DNA of 40,944 nt from Paracoccaceae bacterium (GCA_030065075.1 JASJDQ010000009.1:1-40944); one strand, 5' to 3'. Counted from the stretch's first letter, positions 1 to 8,701 are shown. Program-made: numbers and translations. The notes: generated by a model not told the origin, from the letters alone.

Positions 1-490
1 ATTCACGGGCCAGCAGGAAGCCGTTCAGGCCGTAGAAGACGAAGGGCGCAAGCGGCGTGATGTAAAGGACCAGCGCGGCAAGGTTCGCGACCACGATGAC
101 GCCCAGAAATTGCAGCGATTCCCGGATGTTCTCGCCCAGCGGGACACGCGGTGCCGGGCCAAGGTGCGGGTAATGCTTTGCTTCGACGGCATCGGCCACG
201 TCGTCCAGAAAGATGCCGGTGAAGGCCGAAGCGACCGGCACCATCAGAAAAACCGACAGCACCAGCATGAACGCCAGAGATCCCCAGGACAGAAGGGCGT
301 TCGAGACGCCGATCTCGCCGATCCAAGGCAGGGTGATCGCATCCGGCACCAGCCAGGCGATGCCCCAGAAAGCGAAGGCGTAAAGCGCCATCAGCAACAG
401 GATCGTCAGTCCGACGCCTTGCAGGAACACCCAGCGGAAGCGAGGATCGGACATTTGCGCAAGTGCTGCGCCGAAGGCCTGGAAAATCAC
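1..490 (-). CDS. EI24 / CysZ-like membrane protein (3' end outside window)
   Basis: The reading frame starts at GTG (488-490), whose GTGA overlaps the stop of the nitroreductase gene by 4 bases, and runs off the left edge after 163 codons. The visible protein has several hydrophobic stretches (about residues 22-50, 66-90 and 135-160) separated by a polar loop with the order DDVADAVEAKHYP, followed by a proline-rich segment. This arrangement matches the EI24 domain family that includes the sulfate permease CysZ; the assignment is from overall pattern, not an alignment. It probably sits in the inner membrane. Substrate is unknown. Translational coupling to the nitroreductase suggests one transcript. 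The C-terminus cannot be seen. Confidence 0.72.
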   Translation of the reverse strand, partial: MIFQAFGAALAQMSDPRFRWVFLQGVGLTILLLMALYAFAFWGIAWLVPDAITLPWIGEIGVSNALLSWGSLAFMLVLSVFLMVPVASAFTGIFLDDVADAVEAKHYPHLGPAPRVPLGENIRESLQFLGVIVVANLAALVLYITPLAPFVFYGLNGFLLARE

Positions 491-1065
491 GCGTCAATCC
501 ACTCGGTGATGGCATCCAGATCGGGGCGGGGCCGCTCGGGAGGCGTGTTCGTTTCCGTGCCCAGATGTATGATCCCGGCGATCCATTCGTGCGGCATGAG
601 CCCAAGGTTCCGCTCGCCCCAATCCTTGTCGTGGCTCGCCCAGCCAGAGAGCCAGTTTGCGCCCCACCCGGACGCCAGCGCTGCATTCAAAAGCTGCATG
701 CAGACAGCGCCTGCCGAGAGCGTCTGCTCGATCTCGGGAATTTTCTCGGACGGCTTCGGACTTGCCACAACGACGACCGCGAGTTCGCTGCCATTGTACT
801 CCATGACGGCCTTGTCGATCTTTTCGGCCTCGATCCCCAATGCCGCGCCCTTTTCGGGCAGTGTTTCGGCCAGTCGTTGCAGGGCGACTTTGCTCAGCAC
901 CAGAAAACGCCAGGGTTCAAGCTTGCCATGGTCCGGAGCCCGGGACGCAATGGTCAGAAGCCGCGTCAGTTCCGCTTGATCCGGAACCGGGCCGCTGAGC
1001 GTCTTGGCGGGACGTGAGCGGCGGGTTTCCAGAAAAGCCACGGCGGCCGGGTTTGGGTCGGGCAT
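487..1065 (-). CDS. Nitroreductase family protein (YdjA-like)
   Basis: A 192-residue protein of the FMN-dependent nitroreductase fold, about the length of the short YdjA type. It has the N-terminal arginine cluster (FLETRRSRPAK) and the APDHGKLEPWRF segment typical of FMN binding in this family, and a C-terminal LGLMPHEWIAGIIHLGT stretch. The start is placed at the ATG at 1065 because AAGGAG lies 8 bases upstream; an ATG 7 codons further out has no such site. These enzymes reduce nitro or quinone compounds with NAD(P)H, but the natural substrate is not predictable. Its stop overlaps the start of the EI24 gene. Confidence 0.85.
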   Translation of the reverse strand: MPDPNPAAVAFLETRRSRPAKTLSGPVPDQAELTRLLTIASRAPDHGKLEPWRFLVLSKVALQRLAETLPEKGAALGIEAEKIDKAVMEYNGSELAVVVVASPKPSEKIPEIEQTLSAGAVCMQLLNAALASGWGANWLSGWASHDKDWGERNLGLMPHEWIAGIIHLGTETNTPPERPRPDLDAITEWIDA

Positions 1066-1175
1066 GGGTCGTCTCCTTTGTGCCAAGACCTAGGCAGTTG
1101 TCGCGGATTTGTGAAGATGCGCATGTCTTTGGCCGCGGGCGCAATACTCGTCGAACAATCTTGCGATCGTTTCGC

Positions 1176-2276
1176 CTAAAGTGCTGCTTTCATCTCGCTC
1201 AGAAGTTCGCCGACATAGTCATCGAACCGGGATGAGGGTTGGCGAATTCGCAAAGTCTCGGCAAAAGGATCGGGTGCCTCGATGGCGCTTCCCGACATTT
1301 CTTGCAGAACGGCGTGTCCGCAGAACGGCACATAGACTTCGGAGTACCCGCCCTCATGCGCCATCATTAACTTGCCGTCGCAAACTTCGTTCGCAAGGTC
1401 CATCACCTGGCGGGTCATGGCCTGAAAGGTTTCGGCACTCGCCATCATGCGCGAGAGCGGGTCGAAAGCAGCCGCGTCGAAGCCGCAGGCAATGATCAGC
1501 ACTTCCGGATTGAATGCGCGGATGGTCGGCAGGACAAGCCGTTCCATCGCCGCCAGATACCCGTTGTGGCCGGTGCCGGGCGGCAGCGGGATGTTTAGGT
1601 TGGCGCCTTCGCCCGCACCCACGCCGCGATCTGCGAAGGCGCCCGTGTCCAGCGGGTAGTTTCGCTCTTGATGGAGTGAGACTGTCAGGACCTCGGCCCG
1701 GTCGTAGAAAACAGCCTCGGTGCCATTCCCGTGGTGCACATCCCAATCGAGTACCGCGACCCGTTCGGCACGTTTGGTGGCCAACGCCGCCTCGACGGCA
1801 ATCGCGATATTCGCCAACAGGCAGAACCCATTTTGCCAGTCAGGCAGGCAATGGTGGCCGGGTGGACGCGATAAGGCATAGGCATTTGTGCACTGGCCAT
1901 CGAGGACGGCGAAGAGCGCCTCTCGCGTCAGGCCCGCCGAAAGCGCTGCAAGTTCGTAGCCGCCTTGGCCAAAAGGCGCGCGCAGACCGATATCGCCGCC
2001 ACCGCTGTCCGAGGCCTCCTTGAATGTCTTCAGGAAGTCTGTCTGGTGGACCCGAAGCAACTCTTCGTCACTTGCCGCTGGCGCGGATTGGTGGGCCAGC
2101 TCTTCTACCAGCCCGGTGACGCGCACAAGGTTCACAAGGCGCCGCTTGGTTTCCGGGTCTTCCGGCAGTCCGCCCGCGGCAAGTGGCTGGACCAGACCAC
2201 CAACGGGCGCAGTGAAGGCATAGTTGCCTCCGCTGTGCCAAAGGCAACGCTCGTCCAAGAAGAACCCGGTGGTCAT
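1176..2276 (-). CDS. Histone deacetylase-fold hydrolase (acetylpolyamine amidohydrolase-like)
   Basis: A 366-residue metal-dependent deacetylase of the arginase/HDAC fold, full length for bacterial class II-like members. Visible catalytic elements are RPPGHH (His141-His142), the DWDVHHGNGT block with zinc ligands Asp179 and His181, Asp267 in GFDA, and EGGY near residue 306. In bacteria such enzymes remove acetyl groups from small amines, polyamines or acetylated lysine; the real substrate here is unknown. The ATG at 2276 shares ATGA with the stop of the upstream CDGSH gene, so the two are translationally coupled. A longer reading frame exists upstream but only overlaps the coding part of that neighbour. 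Confidence 0.88.
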   Translation of the reverse strand: MTTGFFLDERCLWHSGGNYAFTAPVGGLVQPLAAGGLPEDPETKRRLVNLVRVTGLVEELAHQSAPAASDEELLRVHQTDFLKTFKEASDSGGGDIGLRAPFGQGGYELAALSAGLTREALFAVLDGQCTNAYALSRPPGHHCLPDWQNGFCLLANIAIAVEAALATKRAERVAVLDWDVHHGNGTEAVFYDRAEVLTVSLHQERNYPLDTGAFADRGVGAGEGANLNIPLPPGTGHNGYLAAMERLVLPTIRAFNPEVLIIACGFDAAAFDPLSRMMASAETFQAMTRQVMDLANEVCDGKLMMAHEGGYSEVYVPFCGHAVLQEMSGSAIEAPDPFAETLRIRQPSSRFDDYVGELLSEMKAAL

Positions 2277-2905
2277 GCGTCGCCGGGGGCCTCGAAGTCG
2301 ATTTCCTTGTGGCTGCCGTCGCAGAAGGGCTTGTTCTTGGACGCGCCGCAACGGCAAAGGAAGGCACGCGTGCCGCGATGCAGCCGGTGCCCGGTGCCGG
2401 ACGTGATCTCGAGCGCGCCCCGCGCTTCGATTGGTCCGTTCTCGCATTGAATGATGGCCACGGCTTCGCCCAGATCATCGCCGGGCGCATCTTTGCCGGT
2501 TTCCGGTGGTTCGCCTGTCGCTTCGAACTTGGCTTCGACATGGGAGTAGTCGCAGTAGGGCATGTTCTTGGACTTGCCGCACCGGCAGATCGTGGCGCGT
2601 GTCGTGGCCTGGCCGGAAACGGTCAGGTTGCCATGGAAGGCGTTGGGGCCGTTCTCGAGAACCTGAACCCGGTTTATGCCGGGCGGGGTTTCCTCAACCC
2701 CGGCCTTCTTGAAGGTTAAGGCCCCGGACGGACAGGTCCGGATCATCGCCGCGATTTCTTCCGCCGGTGCGGCGTCCGGGTCCACCCAAGGGCGGCGCTC
2801 CGGATCAAAGACTTGTGGCAGTTTCAGAAAACAGTTCCGTGCATGGATGCAGCGCTTCATGTCGAAGCTGATTGCAATGTCTTTTCCGGTGTAGGTTTTG
2901 GGCAT
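2273..2905 (-). CDS. Ferredoxin-like domain fused to two CDGSH iron-sulfur domains
   Basis: A 210-residue three-part Fe-S protein. Residues 1-70 form a divergent mono-cluster ferredoxin (Fer4_19 type) with cysteines in MKRCIHARNC and RTCPSG. Two CDGSH zinc-finger-type [2Fe-2S] domains follow: CRCGKSKNMPYCDYSH near residue 110, where Gly of CDGSH is replaced by Tyr, and a canonical CRCGASKNKPFCDGSH near the C-terminus. The ligand set is three Cys and one His per CDGSH cluster. The start at 2905 is chosen because AAGGAGG lies just upstream; 6 further codons lack a site. Such proteins are thought to carry electrons or clusters; the partner is unknown. The gene is coupled to the deacetylase by ATGA. 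Confidence 0.87.
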   Translation of the reverse strand: MPKTYTGKDIAISFDMKRCIHARNCFLKLPQVFDPERRPWVDPDAAPAEEIAAMIRTCPSGALTFKKAGVEETPPGINRVQVLENGPNAFHGNLTVSGQATTRATICRCGKSKNMPYCDYSHVEAKFEATGEPPETGKDAPGDDLGEAVAIIQCENGPIEARGALEITSGTGHRLHRGTRAFLCRCGASKNKPFCDGSHKEIDFEAPGDA

Positions 2906-2989
2906 GGGCCACCTCCTTGCCATCAGGGTAATGCAGGCGCCGGAAACTTCAAAAGCCTCTGGTTCGAATTCTTTTCAAGAATTCGCCGC

Positions 2990-3892
2990 CTAGGCCGTCA
3001 GACCCTCCGGTTCGGCCAATCCATGCGCGCGACAGCAGGCCGTGACGGTATTGGCCAGAAGGCAGGCGATTGTCATTGGGCCGACTCCGCCGGGCACGGG
3101 TGTGATCGCGCCGGCCACGGCGGAGGCGCTGGCGAAATCCACGTCGCCCACCAACCGCGTCTTGCCTTCGCCCTTATCGGGTGCACTGATCCGGTTAATA
3201 CCCACGTCGATCACCGTGGCCCCCGGCTTGATCCAGTCGCCCGGCACCATTTGCGCCCGACCGACAGCGGCCACGACGATATCGGCGCGACGCACGACGT
3301 CTGCCAAATCCTTTGTCCGGCTGTGCGCGATCGTCACCGTGCAGCTGTCGCCCAGTAAAAGCTGGGCCATCGGCTTCCCCACGATGTTGGACCGCCCGAT
3401 CACCACGGCATCGAGGCCCGAAAGCGATCCGTGGTGGTCGCGCAGCATCATCAGGCACCCAAGGGGCGTACAGGGCACCATGGGCTTCTGGCCTGTGCCC
3501 AGAAGCCCGACGTTTGAGATATGGAAGCCGTCCACATCCTTGGCCGGGTCGATGGCGTTGATGACAAGGTCCTCGTTCAAGTGATCGGGCAGGGGAAGTT
3601 GGACTAGGATGCCGTGGATGGCAGGGTCTTGATTCAATTGATCAATCAGCGCTAGCAAGTCGGCTTCGGAAGTGTCGGCGGCAAGCTTGTGTTCGATCGA
3701 ATGCATGCCGACCGCGATCGTCTGCTTGCCCTTGTTGCGAACGTAAACCTGGCTGGCCGGGTCTTCGCCGACCAGAACGACGGCAAGGCCGGGGGTGAGG
3801 CCATGTTCGTCCTTCAGGCGGGCCACATGGGTCGCGACCTTGTCGCGCACGCTGGCAGAAAAGGCTTTTCCATCAATGATTTGTGCGGACAT
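2990..3892 (-). CDS. folD: Bifunctional methylenetetrahydrofolate dehydrogenase / methenyl-THF cyclohydrolase
   Basis: A 300-residue cytosolic enzyme interconverting 5,10-methylene-, methenyl- and 10-formyl-tetrahydrofolate with NADP. Diagnostic segments are [16 protein letters not shown] (catalytic Tyr and Lys near residues 50-57), a QLPLP motif, the DVDGFH motif, the Rossmann segment [14 protein letters not shown], and the C-terminal [11 protein letters not shown]. Length is standard. The start at 3892 (MSAQIIDGK) has GGGAG upstream; the longer frame adds 19 residues with no family counterpart. It supplies one-carbon units for purine and glycine/serine metabolism. It stands alone between the Fe-S gene and an ogt-like gene, all on the minus strand. 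Confidence 0.96.
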   Translation of the reverse strand: MSAQIIDGKAFSASVRDKVATHVARLKDEHGLTPGLAVVLVGEDPASQVYVRNKGKQTIAVGMHSIEHKLAADTSEADLLALIDQLNQDPAIHGILVQLPLPDHLNEDLVINAIDPAKDVDGFHISNVGLLGTGQKPMVPCTPLGCLMMLRDHHGSLSGLDAVVIGRSNIVGKPMAQLLLGDSCTVTIAHSRTKDLADVVRRADIVVAAVGRAQMVPGDWIKPGATVIDVGINRISAPDKGEGKTRLVGDVDFASASAVAGAITPVPGGVGPMTIACLLANTVTACCRAHGLAEPEGLTA

Positions 3893-3958
3893 GGCGCTCC
3901 CTCTTGTTTGCTGCCGTATACCGCGCGGTGAAAGCGAGGTCGACGCCAAAAACGACGC

Positions 3959-4411
3959 TTACAGCAAGAGGGACGCCGCACCTTCGTGCCGGAGAAGCGC
4001 GACCTTGGTCTCGATGCCGGTACCGCCCGAAAAGCCGCCAAGCGAGGTGGCGCCGAGGACGCGATGACACGGGATGATGACTGGGATCGGATTGCCGCCG
4101 CAGGTCTGTCCGATGGCTTGGGCAGGTGCATTCAGATCGCGTGCAAGATCGCCGTAAGTTCTTGTTTCACCAAAGGGAATGGCGCGCATCGCGTCACAGG
4201 TGGCGCGCTGGAGCTTGCTTCCTTCGACGCGCAGCGGAAGATCGAAATCGTGGCGCTCGCCAGCGAAATAGGCAGCAATCTGATCTGACGCCTCGCGGAG
4301 AAGTGGCGTGTTATCCGCATGGCGTGCTTCCCAGGAAACGCGGGTGATCGCATCGTCTGTTTCGGTCAGGGTCAGATGGCCGACAGGGGTTTCGACGGTG
4401 AGCCGGTGCAT
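3959..4411 (-). CDS. ogt: Methylated-DNA--protein-cysteine S-methyltransferase
   Basis: A 150-residue suicide alkyltransferase that moves methyl from O6-methylguanine to its own cysteine. The active-site PCHRV is present (IPVIIPCHRVLG near residue 120), with the preceding IPFGETRTYGDLA helix-turn-helix region and the following GGFSGGTGIETKVALLRHEG, the usual C-terminal layout. The start at 4411 (MHRLTVETP) gives a normal length for Ogt; 31 extra upstream codons look non-coding. No Ada-type N-terminal regulator domain is present, so constitutive Ogt is the best reading. No strong ribosome binding site is visible, so the start is moderately certain. Confidence 0.92.
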   Translation of the reverse strand: MHRLTVETPVGHLTLTETDDAITRVSWEARHADNTPLLREASDQIAAYFAGERHDFDLPLRVEGSKLQRATCDAMRAIPFGETRTYGDLARDLNAPAQAIGQTCGGNPIPVIIPCHRVLGATSLGGFSGGTGIETKVALLRHEGAASLLL

Positions 4412-4729
4412 GCGGGGATCGTGCCCGGTGAAAGAGGTAAATGCAACGCGCGGTCGGGACGGAACAGTCGGTTGCACAAGATACGGGTTAATATTGGGAA
4501 ACAAGGGGAAACGGGTGACTATGGCGTTTCGGTACCGCGTCGGTATTGCGTCGGTGGCCGGTTCGGTATCCCGCGATGTGGATGGATACCCGGCGCCGCG
4601 CGTTAACGAAGATTGCAGGAGAACTAATATCCGGACAATTGGCCTGTTGCAGTGGCTGAAGCGAGGGGCGCTGCCCCTCGCGCTCCCCGTGATACTTTTG
4701 CCAAAAAGAAAAACAATTTCAGCTAAACT
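4412..4729. other. Intergenic stretch with one hairpin repeat, no gene seen
   Basis: This 318-base gap between the ogt and DUF3253 genes has no convincing reading frame: the frames crossing it are shadows with no family character. It contains a perfect hairpin at 4661-4681 followed by the tract TGATACTTTTGCC and AAAAAGAAAA, described separately. The 4500-4620 part may hold the ogt promoter, but I see no clear -35/-10 pair. Confidence 0.5.
4661..4712 (+). repeat. Hairpin plus GATA(C/T)TTTT..CCAA.AAGAAA tract, candidate dispersed repeat
   Basis: A perfect 9-bp stem GCGAGGGGC / GCCCCTCGC (4661-4669 with 4673-4681, loop GCT) is followed by CTCCCCGTGATACTTTTGCC and an A-rich tail. The tract resembles the one between bhcC and bhcD on the opposite strand (12706-12727), which reads GGGATATTTTCACCAAGAAG. 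The shared layout of GC-rich hairpin, then GATAyTTT, then CCAAnAAGAAA suggests a dispersed intergenic element. It could also act as a terminator on the plus strand, but there is no plus-strand gene before it. Confidence 0.5.
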
Positions 4730-4966
4730 CTAGGCTTTGGCGAGGCGGATCGGGCCTTTGGCGATCAGCGGGTCGACGGGCTGGCCCTTTTGGGTGGCGA
4801 CAAGGGCCAGGGTCGCAGCGACGCGGCGCACCTCTGGCATGAGCGGGCGCCAGTTATCTGACAAGCGGCGCGCGGCTTCTGATGGGCAAAAGGTCTTGCC
4901 CGCACCGCGCTCTCTGGCAAGTTCCAGCAGCACGCGCGCGATGTCTGTGTCATCCGGCAAACTCAT
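4730..4966 (-). CDS. DUF3253 family small protein
   Basis: A 78-residue basic, mostly helical protein beginning MSLPDDTDIARVLLELARERGAGKTFCPSEAARRL and containing NWRPLMPEVRRVAATL. The SEAAR...W..LM..VR..A..L pattern is that of DUF3253, a small winged-helix-like family of unknown role. The start is placed at 4966 because the protein then has the family length; the open frame extends 51 codons upstream over the 3' end of the GYD gene without family match. It lies 20 bases downstream of that gene on the same strand and may share its transcript. Confidence 0.75.
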   Translation of the reverse strand: MSLPDDTDIARVLLELARERGAGKTFCPSEAARRLSDNWRPLMPEVRRVAATLALVATQKGQPVDPLIAKGPIRLAKA

Positions 4967-4986
4967 AGTCCGCCGGATGTAGCTTA

Positions 4987-5316
4987 TTACGACGCGGGAT
5001 TGTAAGCCCCGGTCGCCGCGCCCGCCTTCTTCATTGCGGCCATCGCCTCGGCCGAGGTCATGAGCTTCGTCGTCGCTCCAGCCGACATCGAGCCGGATGC
5101 CCCAACGACCAAGGCGCACGCCGCCATGGCTTCGTCATCCGGCGCTTCGATCAGCGCGATGACGTCGTCTTCGCCGAAACAGAAGAACAGGTGGTGAAGC
5201 TTGCCGCCGAGCGCGTCGATCAGCTTGCCCGCCTCCTTCTCGCGGTCCTGCGGATTGGCCACCATGGCCTTGATCGATGCAGTCGAGTACTTCCCCTGGA
5301 ACAAATAGAAAGACAT
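4987..5316 (-). CDS. GYD domain-containing protein
   Basis: A 109-residue soluble protein of the GYD family, a dimeric alpha/beta ferredoxin-like fold of unknown function. It shows the usual opening (MSFYLFQGKYS), the middle GGKLHHLFFCFGEDDVIALIEAPDDEAM, and the later LMTSAEAMAAMKKAG. GGGGGGAA stands just upstream of the ATG at 5316. It is adjacent to the DUF3253 gene. There is no catalytic motif to suggest an activity. Confidence 0.82.
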   Translation of the reverse strand: MSFYLFQGKYSTASIKAMVANPQDREKEAGKLIDALGGKLHHLFFCFGEDDVIALIEAPDDEAMAACALVVGASGSMSAGATTKLMTSAEAMAAMKKAGAATGAYNPAS

Positions 5317-5508
5317 TGGTTCCCCCCCTTCGGAAATGCGCGGGATCGGGTGGCCGCGTCATGCGGAAACGCCTTTGGTGTAATCGGCGTGATCCACCTC
5401 CGCGCAAGTGAACCATACCATATTGCGGGCAATCCCAGGGATGGAATTTGGTATAGGCGATTTCGGCGCACGCGAAGTCCGCACGGAATCAGCGGCTTCG
5501 CCTTGTTC

Positions 5509-5534
5509 GGCGACCGCCTTTTCAGACGGTCGCC
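5509..5534 (-). terminator. Hairpin downstream of ileS (second of two)
   Basis: A perfect 8-bp stem GGCGACCG / CGGTCGCC with loop CCTTTTCAGA. It lies 49 to 74 bases past the ileS stop, beyond the first hairpin. No clean T-run follows on the minus strand, so its role in termination is uncertain. Confidence 0.4.
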
Positions 5535-5552
5535 CGTTTGAGGGTTTTGCGT

Positions 5553-5576
5553 GTTGCGCCCCTTTGCGGGCGCAAC
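5553..5576 (-). terminator. Hairpin immediately after ileS
   Basis: A perfect 9-bp stem GTTGCGCCC / GGGCGCAAC with a 6-base loop begins 7 bases after the ileS stop codon on the minus strand. The minus-strand sequence after it is ACGCAAAACCC, without a U-tract, so it is a weak intrinsic terminator or a 3'-end stabiliser. Confidence 0.5.
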
Positions 5577-5582
5577 GGCAGC

Positions 5583-8531
5583 TTACTGGCTTGCAGAAAG
5601 TGCCTTATCGCATCGCGCGCAGGTCCCTGGGTGGGTGTGCGTGCCGACATCGGGCAGGAACTTCCAACAGCGCTGGCACTTTTCGCCGCCCGCCCTTTCG
5701 AAGACGACGCCGACGCCCGGAGTTTCGGGCATGCGGAAAGCCTCGGCCGGGGCCGGGTCGCCGGAAAGCATGACGGCGCTGGTGATGCAGATATCATCGA
5801 AGGGCACCGTTTTGAGACTGGCCAGCACCTCCGCATCTTCTACGTGCACGACCGGCGCGGCTTCGAGCGAGGCACCGATCACCTTGTCCTGACGCTGCAC
5901 CTCCAAGGCGGCCGTGACGACGCGGCGGGTGCGGCGGATGCCCTCCCATTTCTGGGCGAGCGGTTCGTCAAGCCAGTCTTTCGGTGTTTCGGGGATGTCC
6001 TGCAAATGCACCGACTGATCATCGCTGGGGAAACGCGAGAGCCAGACGTCTTCCGTCGTGAAGACCAGCACCGGCGCGAGCCATGTTGTCAGGCGGTGGA
6101 AGAGGATGTCGAGCACGGTTCGCGCCGCATTCCGGCGGTCTGACGGCCCATCGCAGTAAAGCGCGTCCTTGCGGATGTCAAAGTAGAAGGACGAGAGATC
6201 GACGGTGGCGAATTCGAAGACGGCGCGGAAGACGCCTTGGAAATCGTAGGCCGCATAGCCGGTCCGGACCTTGTGGTCGAGCTCGGCCAGGCGATGGAGG
6301 ACCCAGCGTTCAAGCTCCGGCATATCGGCAGGGGCGATGCGCTCGTCTTCCGAGAAACCGGCGAGATTGCCGAGGATGAAGCGCATCGTGTTGCGGAGCC
6401 GCCGGTAGCTGTCGGCGACGCCCTTCAGGATCTCGGGCCCAATCCGCTGGTCGGCGGTATAGTCGGTCTGCGCCACCCAGAGCCGCAGGATGTCGGCGCC
6501 ATATTGTTTGACGACCTCTTCCGGCACGATGGTGTTGCCGAGCGACTTGGACATCTTGTTGCCCTTCTCGTCCAGCGTGAAGCCGTGGGTAAGCACGCCT
6601 CGGTAAGGCGCGCGGCCCTGGGTCCCGCAGGATTGCAGAAGCGAGGAATGGAACCAGCCGCGGTGCTGATCGGTGCCTTCAAGGTAAAGATCGGCGATGC
6701 CGTCTTCGCTGCCGTCTTCTCGGTCGCGGAGGACGAAGGCATGGGTGGAGCCGCTGTCGAACCAGACGTCGAGGATGTCGAAGATCTGGTCGTATTCCTC
6801 ATGGGGCACTTCGTTGCCGAGGAAGCGCTCCTTGGCGCCCGGCTGGTACCAGGCATCCGCGCCCTCTTGTTCGAATGCGTCAAGGATACGCGCGTTTACG
6901 GCTTCGTTCCGCAGCAAAAAGTTGGAATCGGTGGGCATGGCGCCCTTCTTGACGAAGCAGGTGAGCGGCACGCCCCAGGCGCGCTGGCGGCTTAGCACCC
7001 AGTCGGGCCGTGCCTCCATCATCGAGTAGAGCCGGTTGCGCCCCGTTTGCGGGGTCCATTTGACGTTGTCGATTTCGGCCAGCGCGCGTTCGCGGATGGT
7101 TGTGCCGTGCTCATCCTGACCATCGCCCACAGGTTTGTCGATAGCGGCGAACCATTGGGGCGTGTTGCGGTAAATGATGGGGGCCTTGGAGCGCCAACTG
7201 TGCGGGTAGCTGTGCTTGATCTTGCCGCGGGCGAGGAGGCCGCCGACCTCGACGAGCTTGTCGATCACCGCCTTGTTCGCGGTGCCTTCACCGCCCTTTC
7301 GGCTGAGGATGTAGTGGCCGCCGAAGAAGGGGAGGTCATCGCGGAACTTGCCGTCGTCCATCACGTTGTAGGTGATGACCTGATCGAGCATGCCGAGATC
7401 GCGGTAGAGCTCGTATTCCTCCATCCCGTGGGACGGGGCGCAGTGGACGAAGCCGGTGCCTTCCTCGTCGGTGACGAAATCGGCGTGGCGGAAGTCGCGG
7501 GGCTCGTCCCAAACTCGTTCTGCACCCTGACGGTTTGCAAGTGGATGTGCGAGGGAGATCTGTTCCAAAAAGCGAACTGGCATGTCGCCGATGCGGCGAT
7601 ACATAGTTTCGTCAAGTCGAGCACGAGAAAGCACGTCAGCCGCTAAATTGTCTGCGAGGATGAACCGATCACCGGTAAAAACCCAACTCTCGGCCGCCCT
7701 CTCCACAACTTCGTAGACGCCGTATGAAATGTCCTTGTGAAAGACTACAGCTTTGTTTGAAGGCAAAGTCCAAGGCGTTGTCGTCCAGATAACAACATAA
7801 AGCTGGCCGTTGCCGGCTGAACTCAGCATAGACTCGATTTCTTGGGTCATCTCTGGTGACGCGAGCACACGAAACTTTACCCAAACCGTGAAGCTTTCCT
7901 TGTCGTGGTACTCGACCTCCGCCTCGGCGAGCGCGGTTTGCTCGATGGGCGACCACATGACGGGTTTCGAGCCTTGGTACAGCGTGCCGTTCATTAGGAA
8001 TTTCTGGAACTCCTCGGCGATCACGCGTTCGGCGTGGAAGTCCATTGTCAAGTACGGATCTTCCCAATTGCCGGTCACGCCGAGGCGTTTGAACTCATCG
8101 CGCTGGATGTCGATCCAGCCGTCGGCGAAAGCGCGGCATTCTTGGCGGAACTCGACGACATCGACGTCGTCCTTGTTCTTGCCCTTCTTGCGGTACTGTT
8201 CCTCGATCTTCCATTCGATCGGCAGACCGTGGCAGTCCCAGCCGGGGATATAGCGGGCATCCTTGCCCATCATCTGCTGGGAGCGGACGACCATGTCTTT
8301 CAGGATCTTGTTCAGCGCATGGCCGATGTGGAGGTGACCGTTAGCGTACGGAGGGCCATCGTGGAGCGTAAAGCTATCGCGTCCCTCCTTGGTGCGGAGG
8401 CGGTTGTAGACGTCTAGCTTTTCCCACCGCGCTAGCCAGTCAGGCTCGCGGTTTGGCAGGCCTGCGCGCATCGGGAAGTCGGTCTGAGGCAGGTTCAGCG
8501 TGTCTTTATAGTCGGGCGTATCGGCACACAT
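5583..8531 (-). CDS. ileS: Isoleucyl-tRNA synthetase
   Basis: A 982-residue class I synthetase charging tRNA-Ile. The HIGH signature is at residues 68-71 (GHLHIGH), KMSKS at 659-663, the CP1 editing domain with WTTTPWTLPSNKAV lies between, and a C-terminal zinc-binding tail carries CQRCW and CARC pairs. The start at 8531 has AAGGA 8 bases upstream. Codon use changes sharply between about 7515 and 7885 (residues about 216-339): rare TTA, AGG, CGA, TCA, CCA and GTA codons occur together there but hardly in the flanks. The frame is intact, so this looks like a recombined segment rather than damage. No other gene is co-oriented closely upstream. Confidence 0.98.
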   Translation of the reverse strand: MCADTPDYKDTLNLPQTDFPMRAGLPNREPDWLARWEKLDVYNRLRTKEGRDSFTLHDGPPYANGHLHIGHALNKILKDMVVRSQQMMGKDARYIPGWDCHGLPIEWKIEEQYRKKGKNKDDVDVVEFRQECRAFADGWIDIQRDEFKRLGVTGNWEDPYLTMDFHAERVIAEEFQKFLMNGTLYQGSKPVMWSPIEQTALAEAEVEYHDKESFTVWVKFRVLASPEMTQEIESMLSSAGNGQLYVVIWTTTPWTLPSNKAVVFHKDISYGVYEVVERAAESWVFTGDRFILADNLAADVLSRARLDETMYRRIGDMPVRFLEQISLAHPLANRQGAERVWDEPRDFRHADFVTDEEGTGFVHCAPSHGMEEYELYRDLGMLDQVITYNVMDDGKFRDDLPFFGGHYILSRKGGEGTANKAVIDKLVEVGGLLARGKIKHSYPHSWRSKAPIIYRNTPQWFAAIDKPVGDGQDEHGTTIRERALAEIDNVKWTPQTGRNRLYSMMEARPDWVLSRQRAWGVPLTCFVKKGAMPTDSNFLLRNEAVNARILDAFEQEGADAWYQPGAKERFLGNEVPHEEYDQIFDILDVWFDSGSTHAFVLRDREDGSEDGIADLYLEGTDQHRGWFHSSLLQSCGTQGRAPYRGVLTHGFTLDEKGNKMSKSLGNTIVPEEVVKQYGADILRLWVAQTDYTADQRIGPEILKGVADSYRRLRNTMRFILGNLAGFSEDERIAPADMPELERWVLHRLAELDHKVRTGYAAYDFQGVFRAVFEFATVDLSSFYFDIRKDALYCDGPSDRRNAARTVLDILFHRLTTWLAPVLVFTTEDVWLSRFPSDDQSVHLQDIPETPKDWLDEPLAQKWEGIRRTRRVVTAALEVQRQDKVIGASLEAAPVVHVEDAEVLASLKTVPFDDICITSAVMLSGDPAPAEAFRMPETPGVGVVFERAGGEKCQRCWKFLPDVGTHTHPGTCARCDKALSASQ

Positions 8532-8701
8532 GGGGCGTGTCCTTGATGTCAGAATTTCGGGAAGGGTGGCGGAGCAGGCTCAACGCCAATTGCCCGGCGT
8601 CTCATCGTTCAGAGCGCCGGGCCTATAATTCGAATGATGATCATCACGCGTTGCATCGCGGACGCTTATAGGCAAGGGGCTGGCTTGGGACAAGCGCCGT
8701 T

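Noticed and set aside
3628-3650. TTGAT...ATCAA inside folD resembling an FNR box
   Set aside because: The spacing is 7 rather than 4 bases and it lies in the middle of coding sequence.
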